Source: Mollicutes bacterium (GTDB taxonomy: Bacteria > Bacillota_I > Bacilli_A > RF39 > UBA660). From it: a stretch of 30,108 bases of DNA. Below the pieces are notes generated by a model, which searched no databases, was not told where the DNA came from, and worked only from the letters and a program-made list of their open reading frames with translations. Position numbers and translations under genes: made by a program. The stretch covers positions 1 to 30,108 of the forward strand of contig SFOJ01000021.1 in the NCBI GenBank assembly GCA_004552445.1. The letters are read 5' to 3'. Of this stretch, positions 1 to 6,327 are shown piece after piece; position 1 is the stretch's first letter, and every line of letters starts with the position of its first letter.

Positions 1-51
1 CCAGACCCCTTGATTAAAAGTCAAGTGCTCTACCGGCTGAGCTAGCGAGAC
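1..51 (-). tRNA. tRNA-Lys (TTT), 3' end cut off by window edge
   Basis: The reverse complement shows a 7-nt 5' acceptor strand, a D arm (GCTCAGCCGGTAGAGC) and an anticodon stem-loop CTTGA-CTTTTAA-TCAAG, giving anticodon TTT (Lys). The T arm and 3' acceptor strand lie beyond position 1. It is the last visible member of the leftward tRNA operon. Confidence 0.93.
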
Positions 52-70
52 ATTATGATACAATAATTTT

Positions 71-146
71 TGGTTGCCTCGGCTGGATTCGAACCAGCGG
101 AATGCAAGAGTCAAAGTCTTGTGCCTTACCACTTGGCTACGAGGCA
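71..146 (-). tRNA. tRNA-Gln (TTG)
   Basis: A complete cloverleaf is visible on the reverse strand. Acceptor strand TGCCTCG pairs with CGAGGCA, the anticodon stem-loop is CAAGA-CTTTGAC-TCTTG (anticodon TTG), the T arm contains GGTTCGAATCC, and the terminal ACCA is encoded. It lies 10 nt downstream of tRNA-Tyr in the same operon. Confidence 0.96.
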
Positions 147-156
147 AAATTACAAG

Positions 157-240
157 TGGTGGAGAGAGGTGGATTCGAACCACCGAACCCGAAGGAACAG
201 ATTTACAGTCTGCCGCGTTTAGCCTCTTCGCTATCTCTCC
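157..240 (-). tRNA. tRNA-Tyr (GTA)
   Basis: A complete class II tRNA is visible on the reverse strand. Acceptor GGAGAGA pairs with TCTCTCC, the anticodon loop is CTGTAAA (anticodon GTA), a long variable arm follows as expected for tRNA-Tyr, the T arm has GGTTCGAATCC, and the CCA end is encoded. Confidence 0.96.
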
Positions 241-243
241 AAG

Positions 244-320
<77 letters not shown>

Positions 321-325
321 AATTA

Positions 326-353
326 TGGTGGGCACCAACTGAGCTAATCGCCC
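326..353 (-). pseudogene. tRNA remnant (5' acceptor and D arm fused to 3' acceptor-CCA), perhaps tRNA-Val
   Basis: The reverse strand reads GGGCGAT-TA-GCTC-AGTTGGT and then jumps straight to GCCCACCA. That is a 5' acceptor strand, U8-A9, the first half of a D arm, then a matching 3' acceptor end with CCA. The anticodon arm, variable loop and T arm are missing, about 48 nt compared with a normal tRNA. The 5' sequence resembles tRNA-Val of low-GC Firmicutes, and Val next to Thr-Tyr-Gln is a known order (from memory, B. subtilis trnSL). The isotype cannot be proven because the anticodon is lost. Flanking AATTATGG/CCATAATT arms let the region fold as a hairpin. Confidence 0.75.
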
Positions 354-377
354 ATAATTTTCCTGTTGACGCTATTA

Positions 378-406
378 AATATAACATTTATTACTTTTTA
401 TGTCAA
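378..406 (-). promoter_or_regulatory. Promoter of the tRNA operon
   Basis: On the reverse strand a perfect -35 TTGACA (401-406), a 17-nt spacer and -10 TATATT (378-383) are present. The start point would fall near 370, upstream of the tRNA remnant and the four intact tRNAs. This is the closest match to the sigma-A consensus in the window, as expected for a stable-RNA operon. Confidence 0.85.
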
Positions 407-434
407 TACAAATTAGAAGTTTTTTTTATATATT

Positions 435-782
435 TTACTTTTTTTCGTATTCCAGCATTTTTTCTTCTATCCATTCATTCATTTTTTCTTTTAATGGAGT
501 AAATCCTATTCCCTTTTCTTCTATACCTTTTCTTCTATTTTTGTTACCTATTTTTTTTATAGAAAGCTTAACTTGTAATTTATTTTCATCTATTGACAAT
601 ACCTTAACTTTTATTAAATCTCCTATTTTAAAAATAGTATTTAAGTCTTCTATATACTTATTAGAAACCTCTGAAATATGTATCATTCCTACATAATTAT
701 CTTCTAAGCTCACAAAAACTCCATACTTTGTTACTCCAGTTATTTGTCCTTCTACTATTTTTCCTACTTTTATATTGCTCAT
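435..782 (-). CDS. S1 RNA-binding domain protein (GSP13/YugI/CvfD type)
   Basis: A 115-residue protein. Residues 1-75 form one S1 (OB-fold) RNA-binding domain with the usual pattern VGKIVEGQITGVTKYGVFVS, then GMIHISEVS and a final strand ending VKLSIKKI. The C-terminal tail GFTPLKEKMNEWIEEKM matches the conserved end of the general stress protein 13 (YugI/CvfD) family, small ribosome- or mRNA-associated proteins acting in post-transcriptional control. Length is close to the family norm of about 115-135. The start has Shine-Dalgarno GGTGA 4 nt before ATG, and a promoter lies just upstream, inside the end of the preceding gene. The exact target in the cell is not shown by the sequence. Confidence 0.85.
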   Translation of the reverse strand: MSNIKVGKIVEGQITGVTKYGVFVSLEDNYVGMIHISEVSNKYIEDLNTIFKIGDLIKVKVLSIDENKLQVKLSIKKIGNKNRRKGIEEKGIGFTPLKEKMNEWIEEKMLEYEKK

Positions 783-799
783 CTTTTCACCACGTTTTA

Positions 800-828
800 A
801 TTATATCACACTATTTTTATTCTTCCAA
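800..828 (-). promoter_or_regulatory. Promoter of the S1-protein gene
   Basis: The reverse strand reads TTGGAA (823-828), 17 nt, TATAAT (800-805), about 18 nt before the start codon. The -35 lies within the last codons of the upstream gene, so the S1 gene can be transcribed independently. Confidence 0.65.
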
Positions 829-1710
829 CCAGTTAATTATTTGCTCATCTACTATTTCGTTTTGTACGTATCTTAAAATGTTCTCTAATTCGCTAACTTT
901 ACTTAAATATCTTTGAATTACATTTTCATTTTTTTTATCTTCGCTGCTAGTTATTATTTTTTTAACTTCATCAAAAAATTCTTCTTGAAACATTAATGTT
1001 GCTAATAACATATATTTATCTATTTTACTCTCTATCATAAGTCTTATTTTGTTTATTATCTTATATGAAAAGCTACCATTGTATAACTTGTATTTTATAT
1101 ATTTTCCAAATAAATTTCCAATATTTACTTTTCTTATATTTAATGGACTTAAATAGTTACTAGTATCATAATTATTTGTATAATGTTCTAAATATCCATA
1201 TGTAGGTTCTATTACCTCGCTTTTGTTTATATATAACTGTATTGCGTTTTCTGAAAGACCAATATAATAATTAACAATTTTCATCAGTTCTTTATATTCT
1301 TTGTTATATTCCACCAATGATGTTTCAATTTCATCAATTGTTTTTTTCCATTCGTCTAGTATATTTACTTTTAATTTTTCATACTTTCTATTTTCAACTT
1401 GTAGTGGAAGTATATCATCAATCGTTAAATCTATGTTTCCAATATGTTCTCCGTATGATAATATGTAATTTTTATTTTTGTAATTAAAATAATATTTATT
1501 GTTTAAGCATTTTAATATTACTCTTGAATTTTTTTTATTAGAATATAAATCATTACTTGCCAATACTATTTCATTTATTTTTTCTAATTGATCATCATTT
1601 ATCTCTTCAATATATATTTTTTTATTTGAAACAAAAAAATATTTTATTCCGTTTTTTATATATATTTTTTCTACGGAAAGATTATATAATTTTTTTATTT
1701 CTTTATTTAT
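817..1710 (-). CDS. Degenerate kinase-fold protein, CotS/YutH-like (spore coat-associated family), probable ATA start
   Basis: A protein of about 297 residues. No conventional start with a Shine-Dalgarno exists: the first ordinary candidate is a TTG at 1563 with none. The frame stays open upstream to a stop at 1717-1719, and the only Shine-Dalgarno (AAAGGGTGA, about 1717-1725) is correctly spaced from an ATA at 1708-1710. The added N-terminus (NKEIKKLYNLSVEKIYIKNG...) looks truly coding. The order of a beta-rich N-terminus, a helical middle and a C-terminal helix containing LATLMFQEEFFDEVKKII recalls the CotS/YutH branch of aminoglycoside-phosphotransferase-like proteins, but catalytic HGD and DFD motifs are not visible. 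YutD and YunB, encoded nearby, are neighbours of YutH in B. subtilis, which supports this. The assignment is tentative. Confidence 0.4.
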   Translation of the reverse strand: MNKEIKKLYNLSVEKIYIKNGIKYFFVSNKKIYIEEINDDQLEKINEIVLASNDLYSNKKNSRVILKCLNNKYYFNYKNKNYILSYGEHIGNIDLTIDDILPLQVENRKYEKLKVNILDEWKKTIDEIETSLVEYNKEYKELMKIVNYYIGLSENAIQLYINKSEVIEPTYGYLEHYTNNYDTSNYLSPLNIRKVNIGNLFGKYIKYKLYNGSFSYKIINKIRLMIESKIDKYMLLATLMFQEEFFDEVKKIITSSEDKKNENVIQRYLSKVSELENILRYVQNEIVDEQIINWLEE

Positions 1711-1848
1711 TTTAAATCACCCTTTATTTACATAATTTTCTTTATCAATTATCTAAAATTGCTTGTACTTTAATATTAAATCTTATGCATAATTTATAAT
1801 ATTATTATTTGTTTTTCAAAAAAAAGAAATCTAAGCAATTGATTCCTT

Positions 1849-2781
1849 TTAAAGCGTCATTGTCATAGGTTTTTCTTCATATTCAGCTGTTGTTTGTAAT
1901 ACAGGATTTACTAAATTATCAGTTGAATCTATTTTTTCTTCTTGTGTTTGTTTTTTTGTCATTCCATTAAGTAATTCTAAAACTTCTCTATATACTAAAT
2001 CGCTTACTTTTTTAGCTATTTGTTCCATTTGTTCTTGATTTAGTGGTAACTCTTGTTTTCCAGCCATTAATGTGTCTTGTGTTGACTGAATTGGAATTTC
2101 TTCAGTTTGAACTGGTTTTGACTCAAATGGCAATTGTTGAACTGTTTCTGGTATTGCAGGATTAGGTACTTCCGGTGTAGTTTCATTGTTTGTTGCAAAC
2201 ATTTCCTCATTGATTCCTGTTGGTTCTGTTGCAAGAACTTCTTCTGTTGATTGAGGTTCTGATACTGGCTCAAAAGTTGGAACTGGTTCTTGCATGTCTT
2301 GATTAACCATTGTTGTTATAGGTTCTGAAATTGGTGCAATCACATCTTTAAGTGGTTCAATTAATGGTTCTGTTGATGGAATAGTACTTAATTCCTTTGG
2401 TATTTCAACTTTCATTGGTTCTTCTGTTATTAAATCATTCACTTTTGGTTCTGGTAATGGACTAGTGGTTGTTTGAATAGGTTGTTCAACTGAAGCAATG
2501 GATGGGTTAGCAATTGGTTGAGGATCTGCTTGCACTGGCACTGGTTCTATTGCGGGTACTGCATTTACTCCTGGTTCAATTCCTAATACTTTTTCAGCTG
2601 CTTGTTGAACACTCTGCACTTCTTCTTTTGTAAATGCATTTTGTTTTGATAATGGTGCTATTCCAGTAACTGGATCTGGTGTTACTGTTGATGATCCTAT
2701 TCCGATAATTCTTCTATTTGCACTGTCTTCGACAGTGGATATTACAATTCCTTTTTGTATATTTTCCATTTCGCTTATCAT
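1849..2781 (-). CDS. Proline/glutamate-rich low-complexity protein of unknown function
   Basis: A 310-residue protein. The first 60 residues are ordinary (MISEMENIQKGIVISTVEDS). Residues 70-240 are a low-complexity stretch rich in Pro, Glu, Thr, Val and Ile with repeated PV/EP/PEP units, probably disordered. A short helical segment near the C-terminus (QMEQIAKKVSDLVYREVLEL) could be an interaction helix. There is no signal peptide or membrane segment, so it is likely cytoplasmic. An ATG at 2781 with AGGTG 6 nt upstream is preferred over the GTG at 2790, which overlaps that ribosome site. The gene follows the DUF1292-like gene by 9 nt and is co-transcribed with it. I recognise no family. Confidence 0.7.
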   Translation of the reverse strand: MISEMENIQKGIVISTVEDSANRRIIGIGSSTVTPDPVTGIAPLSKQNAFTKEEVQSVQQAAEKVLGIEPGVNAVPAIEPVPVQADPQPIANPSIASVEQPIQTTTSPLPEPKVNDLITEEPMKVEIPKELSTIPSTEPLIEPLKDVIAPISEPITTMVNQDMQEPVPTFEPVSEPQSTEEVLATEPTGINEEMFATNNETTPEVPNPAIPETVQQLPFESKPVQTEEIPIQSTQDTLMAGKQELPLNQEQMEQIAKKVSDLVYREVLELLNGMTKKQTQEEKIDSTDNLVNPVLQTTAEYEEKPMTMTL

Positions 2782-2790
2782 TATATTCAC

Positions 2791-3045
2791 CTAACTTTCT
2801 ACGATTTGCTTCATAGCTTCTTTTACGCGTTGCCAAATTTGGTCATCTTTTATTCCAATTAAGCTATATACTCCTGGTTCATTTTCAACAAATTCAGATA
2901 TATAAATTTTACTCATACCTTCGCCTGCTGATTCACCCTTAGATAAAATAACAAATCTTTTGTTGATTTCACTTATTTTAAAAGCATTAATCAAATCAAC
3001 TTCTTCCATAGTTCCATCCATGTTTTTTACTGAAATTTTATTCAT
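2791..3045 (-). CDS. DUF1292-like small protein
   Basis: An 84-residue protein starting MNKISVKNMDGTMEEVDLIN. The ATG at 3045 is chosen because AGAGAGGAAA lies 8 nt upstream; an ATG at 3081 has no ribosome site. The all-beta N-terminal part followed by YSLIGIKDDQIWQRVKEAM resembles DUF1292 proteins, which carry a similar domain and end in an acidic helix and are often encoded with housekeeping genes in Bacillota. Function unknown. It is the first gene of a two-gene operon with the Pro/Glu-rich protein, and the stop codon TAG forms part of the next gene's ribosome site. Confidence 0.55.
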   Translation of the reverse strand: MNKISVKNMDGTMEEVDLINAFKISEINKRFVILSKGESAGEGMSKIYISEFVENEPGVYSLIGIKDDQIWQRVKEAMKQIVES

Positions 3046-3071
3046 AACATTTTCCTCTCTATTCTCATATA

Positions 3072-3100
3072 ATTTTATCATATATAAAAAATAATATCAA
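3072..3100 (-). promoter_or_regulatory. Promoter of the DUF1292-like operon, overlapping the yutD terminator
   Basis: The reverse strand shows TTGATA (3095-3100), 17 nt, TAAAAT (3072-3077). The -35 hexamer is part of the 3' arm of the yutD terminator hairpin, so terminator and promoter share DNA. Confidence 0.55.
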
Positions 3101-3116
3101 TTCTTTTGATACTATT
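3083..3116 (-). terminator. Intrinsic terminator downstream of yutD
   Basis: On the reverse strand, stem AATAGTATCAA / TTGATATTATT (one mismatch) encloses a 5-nt loop and is followed by a T-rich run. It sits 8 nt after the yutD stop codon. Confidence 0.65.
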
Positions 3117-3123
3117 TTTTTCA

Positions 3124-3396
3124 TCATTTTTTTTCTAAAATAAAGTATTTGCAATCAAACGCGCAATTTTCTTTTATATATTTTTTTACATTATTATAAT
3201 CATTTATTTGGTTAAAATTTTTATTATTTTTCTTATTAAATCCTTTTAATCTAAGTTTTGAATATGCAATGTCTCCTACTATGTAATCATACTCTTTGTA
3301 ATAGTCCGTATATCTTGCAATAAACATTTCTTTATCGAATGCATCTTTATAATTTTCTATCAATTTATATTTATTATTTTCTACTTCTATTTCCAT
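3124..3396 (-). CDS. yutD: YutD family protein (DUF1027)
   Basis: A 90-residue protein. The sequence MEIEVENNKYKLIENYKDAF, the block YDYIVGDIAYSKLRLKGF and the ending CAFDCKYFILEKK match the YutD family, a small conserved protein of Bacilli whose function is not established. The ATG at 3396 is chosen because it is the family start and has GGTGA 8 nt upstream; an ATG at 3414 would add six non-conserved residues. A promoter (TTTACT-17-TATAAT) precedes it and a hairpin terminator follows, so it is probably monocistronic. Its position near yunB matches the yut/yun region of B. subtilis in kind, though gene order differs. Confidence 0.88.
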   Translation of the reverse strand: MEIEVENNKYKLIENYKDAFDKEMFIARYTDYYKEYDYIVGDIAYSKLRLKGFNKKNNKNFNQINDYNNVKKYIKENCAFDCKYFILEKK

Positions 3397-3418
3397 TGTT
3401 TTGTTCACCATCATTTGT

Positions 3419-3447
3419 ATTATAACATTTTAATTTTAATGAGTAAA
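3419..3447 (-). promoter_or_regulatory. Promoter of yutD
   Basis: The reverse strand has TTTACT (3442-3447), a 17-nt spacer and TATAAT (3419-3424), preceded by TGT (an extended -10, TGnTATAAT). Confidence 0.65.
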
Positions 3448-3461
3448 GTTTAATATTTTTA

Positions 3462-4175
3462 TTACTTCTTTAATGATGATGATATTATTCCACCATAATA
3501 ATCTGGAACTTTTCCTTGAATAACTTGTGAGCTTAATAAAATATTTTTTTCATTTTTTATAATTTTCGACTTAAATGGTAAAATTATTTGTAAATTTATT
3601 ATGCACTTTATTCTTAATTCAATTATTGAGTTATTAATTCCATACTCTTTTACTTCTGTAATCATTTCGTTAGAAGTATTTCCAAGAATGCTTATTTTAA
3701 ATGGAACATTTGGACTTAGCGGTATTAAAATAGGAATATTATATATCACACCAAATGGAATTTTGAAAATATTGTCTTTTTCATCTAAATATTCTATATT
3801 TAAATTCTTAAAATTATCATTTTTAATATTATTTATATTTCTCATTATTGAATTATTTATTTCGTAAAGAATTATATTTGCTGTTGTTGTGTTTAAATCT
3901 AAATTTGTAATTTCATTGTTGTCGTTGCGTGTTATATTTATTATAGATTGTAAATTGTTTTTGACAATAATTTCTTTAAGAGACTCATTTATTATTATGG
4001 TTGATAACTCAATTGTTTTGTTATTTGCCATATCTTCCAATACTTCCTTACTCTTTATTGTAAATCTATTTAATAATATGTATGTTACTATACATATTAC
4101 TGCTATTATTACTATTATTTGATCTTCCATATTGAATATAACTCTTTTTTTTAGTTTCATTCTTTGATTTATCAT
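3462..4175 (-). CDS. yunB: Sporulation protein YunB
   Basis: A 237-residue protein with a basic N-terminus, one membrane helix (about residues 21-38, IIVIIAVICIVTYILL) and an extracytoplasmic domain. The C-terminal part has the YunB signature: IPFGVIYNIPILIPLSPNVPF, the EVKEYGINNSIIEL block, INLQIILPFKSKII, and the final SQVIQGKVPDYYGG. In B. subtilis yunB belongs to the mother-cell sigma-E regulon and is needed for normal spore formation. Its presence argues that this lineage sporulates or recently did. The start at 4175 has no Shine-Dalgarno; a -10 hexamer TATAAT lies exactly 5 nt before ATG, so the mRNA may be leaderless. An alternative start at residue 6 or 16 cannot be excluded. Confidence 0.9.
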   Translation of the reverse strand: MINQRMKLKKRVIFNMEDQIIVIIAVICIVTYILLNRFTIKSKEVLEDMANNKTIELSTIIINESLKEIIVKNNLQSIINITRNDNNEITNLDLNTTTANIILYEINNSIMRNINNIKNDNFKNLNIEYLDEKDNIFKIPFGVIYNIPILIPLSPNVPFKISILGNTSNEMITEVKEYGINNSIIELRIKCIINLQIILPFKSKIIKNEKNILLSSQVIQGKVPDYYGGIISSSLKK

Positions 4176-4186
4176 ATTAAATTATA
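4176..4186 (-). promoter_or_regulatory. -10 element with TTAAT spacer directly before the yunB start (leaderless candidate)
   Basis: The reverse strand reads TATAAT-TTAAT-ATG. A start point 6-7 nt after the -10 would fall on or beside the A of ATG. No -35 is evident because that position is occupied by the preceding terminator stem. Confidence 0.5.
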
Positions 4187-4213
4187 TAAAAAAAAGAAGC
4201 TTTAATGCTTCTT
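4187..4213 (-). terminator. Intrinsic terminator of the tail-anchored protein gene
   Basis: On the reverse strand, a perfect 7-bp stem AAGAAGC / GCTTCTT with a 6-nt loop is followed by eight T. It overlaps the stop codon of the gene at 4212 and directly abuts the yunB -10 hexamer. Confidence 0.85.
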
Positions 4214-5243
4214 ATATTATGTTCCACTCAAATATAGAGTTTAATATCAAGAATATTGTCACTCCCAAAATTACAATAATAATGAATATACCGATTTTTG
4301 CAAGAATTCCACTTTTCTTTTCGCTTTTTTCTAAATCTTCAAATCCTTCAAAATCTGTTTTATTAAATGATATTGAGTTTGTATAAAATGATTTGTCTAC
4401 ATTACTAATTTTAGGTGCCTCATCTATTTTATTTGTTTCTTCTTCAACACTCTCATCTTCATTATCTTTTTCTTCGCCTAGATATTTTTTCTTTAATTTT
4501 TCTTTTTCCAATATTAATTCTTGTGTTAAATCATTACTAGGCTCTTTTATTGCTTCTAATTCTTTTGTCATGTTTAGTAGAGTATCTTTTATATTATTGT
4601 TATTTAATTCTTCTTCATCTATTGGTGACATAACAATTGTATTTTCGTTGTCACCCATTAATTCTTGAAACAAGTCTCTTGTATTATCGTTTGATTCTTG
4701 AGAAGTTGATGGTTCGAATTCTTTTTTACTTCCTTGTTGAATATTTTGAATAAGATTAACAATTGTTTTTTCTTGTGTATTTAATTCATCTAGCACTTCT
4801 GTTGTATCGTCATCATATTCTTGTTCTTTTGATTCTTCTTTTATTTTAATTGTTTTTAGTATGTCATATCCTGTATTATTTAATTTTCTATGTCTTTCTT
4901 CTTCATAATTTGTTTCTTTTTTTTCACGAGCTTGTTCTAAAACTGAATTTATGTCATATGTTTTTGGTTCTTGTCTTTCAACAATTTTTTCTTCTTCCTG
5001 TGGAAATTCCAGTGATATTCTTTTTCTTTTTTCTTCTTGTTCATTATTCAATGAATTTATATATTTTTTAATTTTTTCTATGTTTATTTCTTTTGGTGCA
5101 TCTGAAATAACACTAACATTTGTATTAGTTTTAATTCTAGATAATTCGCTCATATTAGTTGAATTGTAAATATCTTGATTTCTTTTTGTTCTACTTAAGC
5201 CACCTAGTTCTGAATTTTCATATCTATCCATTCTTGAACTCAT
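4212..5243 (-). CDS. Acidic, tail-anchored membrane protein of unknown function
   Basis: A 343-residue protein beginning MSSRMDRYENSELGGLSRTK. Most of it is charged, Glu/Lys/Asn-rich and predicted by eye to be helical or disordered (EEKRKRISLEFPQEEEKIVE, TNYEEERHRKLNNTGYDIL). A single hydrophobic helix near the C-terminus (KIGIFIIIVILGVTIFLILN) leaves a very short tail, so it should be anchored with its bulk in the cytoplasm. The ATG at 5243 is chosen because GGTGA lies 5 nt upstream; an ATG at 5288 lacks a ribosome site and lies at the promoter. No family is recognised. It could be an adaptor or cell-envelope scaffold, but that is only suggested by topology. Confidence 0.7.
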   Translation of the reverse strand: MSSRMDRYENSELGGLSRTKRNQDIYNSTNMSELSRIKTNTNVSVISDAPKEINIEKIKKYINSLNNEQEEKRKRISLEFPQEEEKIVERQEPKTYDINSVLEQAREKKETNYEEERHRKLNNTGYDILKTIKIKEESKEQEYDDDTTEVLDELNTQEKTIVNLIQNIQQGSKKEFEPSTSQESNDNTRDLFQELMGDNENTIVMSPIDEEELNNNNIKDTLLNMTKELEAIKEPSNDLTQELILEKEKLKKKYLGEEKDNEDESVEEETNKIDEAPKISNVDKSFYTNSISFNKTDFEGFEDLEKSEKKSGILAKIGIFIIIVILGVTIFLILNSIFEWNII

Positions 5244-5259
5244 ATCATTCACCAGTATA

Positions 5260-5288
5260 ATAATATCATAAAATAGTATTAAATTCAA
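5260..5288 (-). promoter_or_regulatory. Promoter of the tail-anchored protein gene
   Basis: The reverse strand shows TTGAAT (5283-5288), 17 nt, TATTAT (5260-5265), giving a short leader with GGTGA before ATG 5243. Confidence 0.55.
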
Positions 5289-5333
5289 TAAATGTAACTT
5301 TACACTTATATAGATTTTTTTTTAATTTTAATA

Positions 5334-5350
5334 TATAATTTTATTTGGAG
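5334..5350 (+). promoter_or_regulatory. -10 element and Shine-Dalgarno of the ferredoxin gene
   Basis: TATAAT lies at 5334-5339 and the strong ribosome site GGAGG at about 5346-5350. A -35 is not convincing; the upstream DNA is a T-rich run. The spacer between GGAGG and ATG is again TTAAT. Confidence 0.5.
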
Positions 5351-5357
5351 GATTAAT

Positions 5358-5561
5358 ATGGAAAAAATTAAAGTAAATGAAACATGCATCGGATGTGGTT
5401 TATGTGTTAGTCAAAAAGAAGAATATTTTGAGTTTAATGATGAAGGTTTAAGCCAAGCTAAAGATGTTGAGGTTAAACCAGAAGACAAAAAAGAACTTTT
5501 AAATATCGTTGAAAGTTGCCCTGTTGGTGCTATTGTTATTGAAGAAGAAAAAGAAGCTTAA
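5358..5561 (+). CDS. Ferredoxin, single [4Fe-4S] cluster
   Basis: A 67-residue acidic protein. The cluster ligands are visible: CIGCGLC near residues 10-16 and the fourth Cys in SCPVGAI near residue 51. The spacing fits a single-cluster Bacillus-type 4Fe-4S ferredoxin rather than the two-cluster clostridial form. It carries electrons at low potential in the cytoplasm; the partner enzyme is not shown by the context. GGAGG precedes the ATG and a hairpin terminator overlaps the stop codon, so it is a single-gene unit, and it is divergent from the tail-anchored protein gene. Confidence 0.92.
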   Translation: MEKIKVNETCIGCGLCVSQKEEYFEFNDEGLSQAKDVEVKPEDKKELLNIVESCPVGAIVIEEEKEA

Positions 5562-5576
5562 TTTTTAAAGCTTCTT
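5551..5576. terminator. Bidirectional terminator between ferredoxin and rluB-like genes
   Basis: A 9-bp stem AAGAAGCTT / AAGCTTCTT with an 8-nt loop is followed by TTTATTTTA on the plus strand. It overlaps the ferredoxin stop codon and ends beside the rluB stop at 5577, so it can serve both convergent genes. Confidence 0.8.
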
Positions 5577-6296
5577 TTATTTTATATTTACATAATCATA
5601 TAATTGTTTCACTTCTTTTGCTGTAAGACGTCTATATTCACCTATTTTCATTCCTTCTAAATCAAAAAACGCATAAGAAATTCTTTTTAGTTTTAAAACT
5701 TTGTGTCCTAGAGCTGCAAACATATTTTTAACTTGGTGATTTCTACCTTCAGTTATTGTTAACTCAACATAAGATTTATTGTTTTTTTTATCTATTTTTT
5801 TTAATTTAGCTCTTGCTTTTTTAGTTTTAACACCTTCTAATTCAATTCCTTCTTCAAGTTCATGAATTTCTTTTCCTGTAACAATTCCACTTACTTTAGC
5901 AATGTATGTTTTTTCTACAAAACCTTTTGGATGAGTTAGTTTATTTGTAAGTTCTCCATCATTAGTTAATAGTAGTAATCCTGTAGTGTCATAGTCAAGT
6001 CTTCCAACTGGAAAGATTTTTTCATCTGTTTCAATTAAGTCAACAACTGTTGTTCTTCCTTTTTCATCACTTACTGAACATATAGTTTTTTCTGGTTTAT
6101 ATAGTAGATAATATTCTTTTTCTTTTCTATACACTTCCGTATTTTCAACTTCTACTTCATCTTTTTCAGATACTTTAGTTCCTAGTTCTGTAACAACTTT
6201 TCCATTAACTTTTACTTTTCCGGCTAAAATTAACTCTTCACTTTTTCTTCTAGAAGCAATACCACAAGAACTTAAATATTTTTGTAATCTTTCCAT
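5577..6296 (-). CDS. rluB: RluB/RsuA-family pseudouridine synthase
   Basis: A 239-residue protein. Residues 1-45 form an S4 RNA-binding domain (ERLQKYLSSCGIASRRKSEE). The catalytic domain follows, with the motif GRLDYDTTGLLLLTNDGEL, in which Asp of RLDYDT is the nucleophile. ITEGRNHQVKNMFAALGHKV near residue 190 is the conserved C-terminal block. Members convert a specific uridine of rRNA to pseudouridine; by length and motif it fits RluB (23S rRNA position 2605 in E. coli), but RsuA-type specificity is not excluded. The ATG at 6296 is chosen because GAGGTG lies 6 nt upstream. Confidence 0.9.
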   Translation of the reverse strand: MERLQKYLSSCGIASRRKSEELILAGKVKVNGKVVTELGTKVSEKDEVEVENTEVYRKEKEYYLLYKPEKTICSVSDEKGRTTVVDLIETDEKIFPVGRLDYDTTGLLLLTNDGELTNKLTHPKGFVEKTYIAKVSGIVTGKEIHELEEGIELEGVKTKKARAKLKKIDKKNNKSYVELTITEGRNHQVKNMFAALGHKVLKLKRISYAFFDLEGMKIGEYRRLTAKEVKQLYDYVNIK

Positions 6297-6327
6297 ACTT
6301 GCCACCTCAACTAGAGATTATACATTA

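Noticed and set aside
321..360. Hairpin AATTATGG/CCATAATT as a plus-strand terminator
   Set aside because: No plus-strand gene precedes it; the symmetry is explained better by the acceptor stem of the tRNA remnant and its flanks, although a processing role remains possible.
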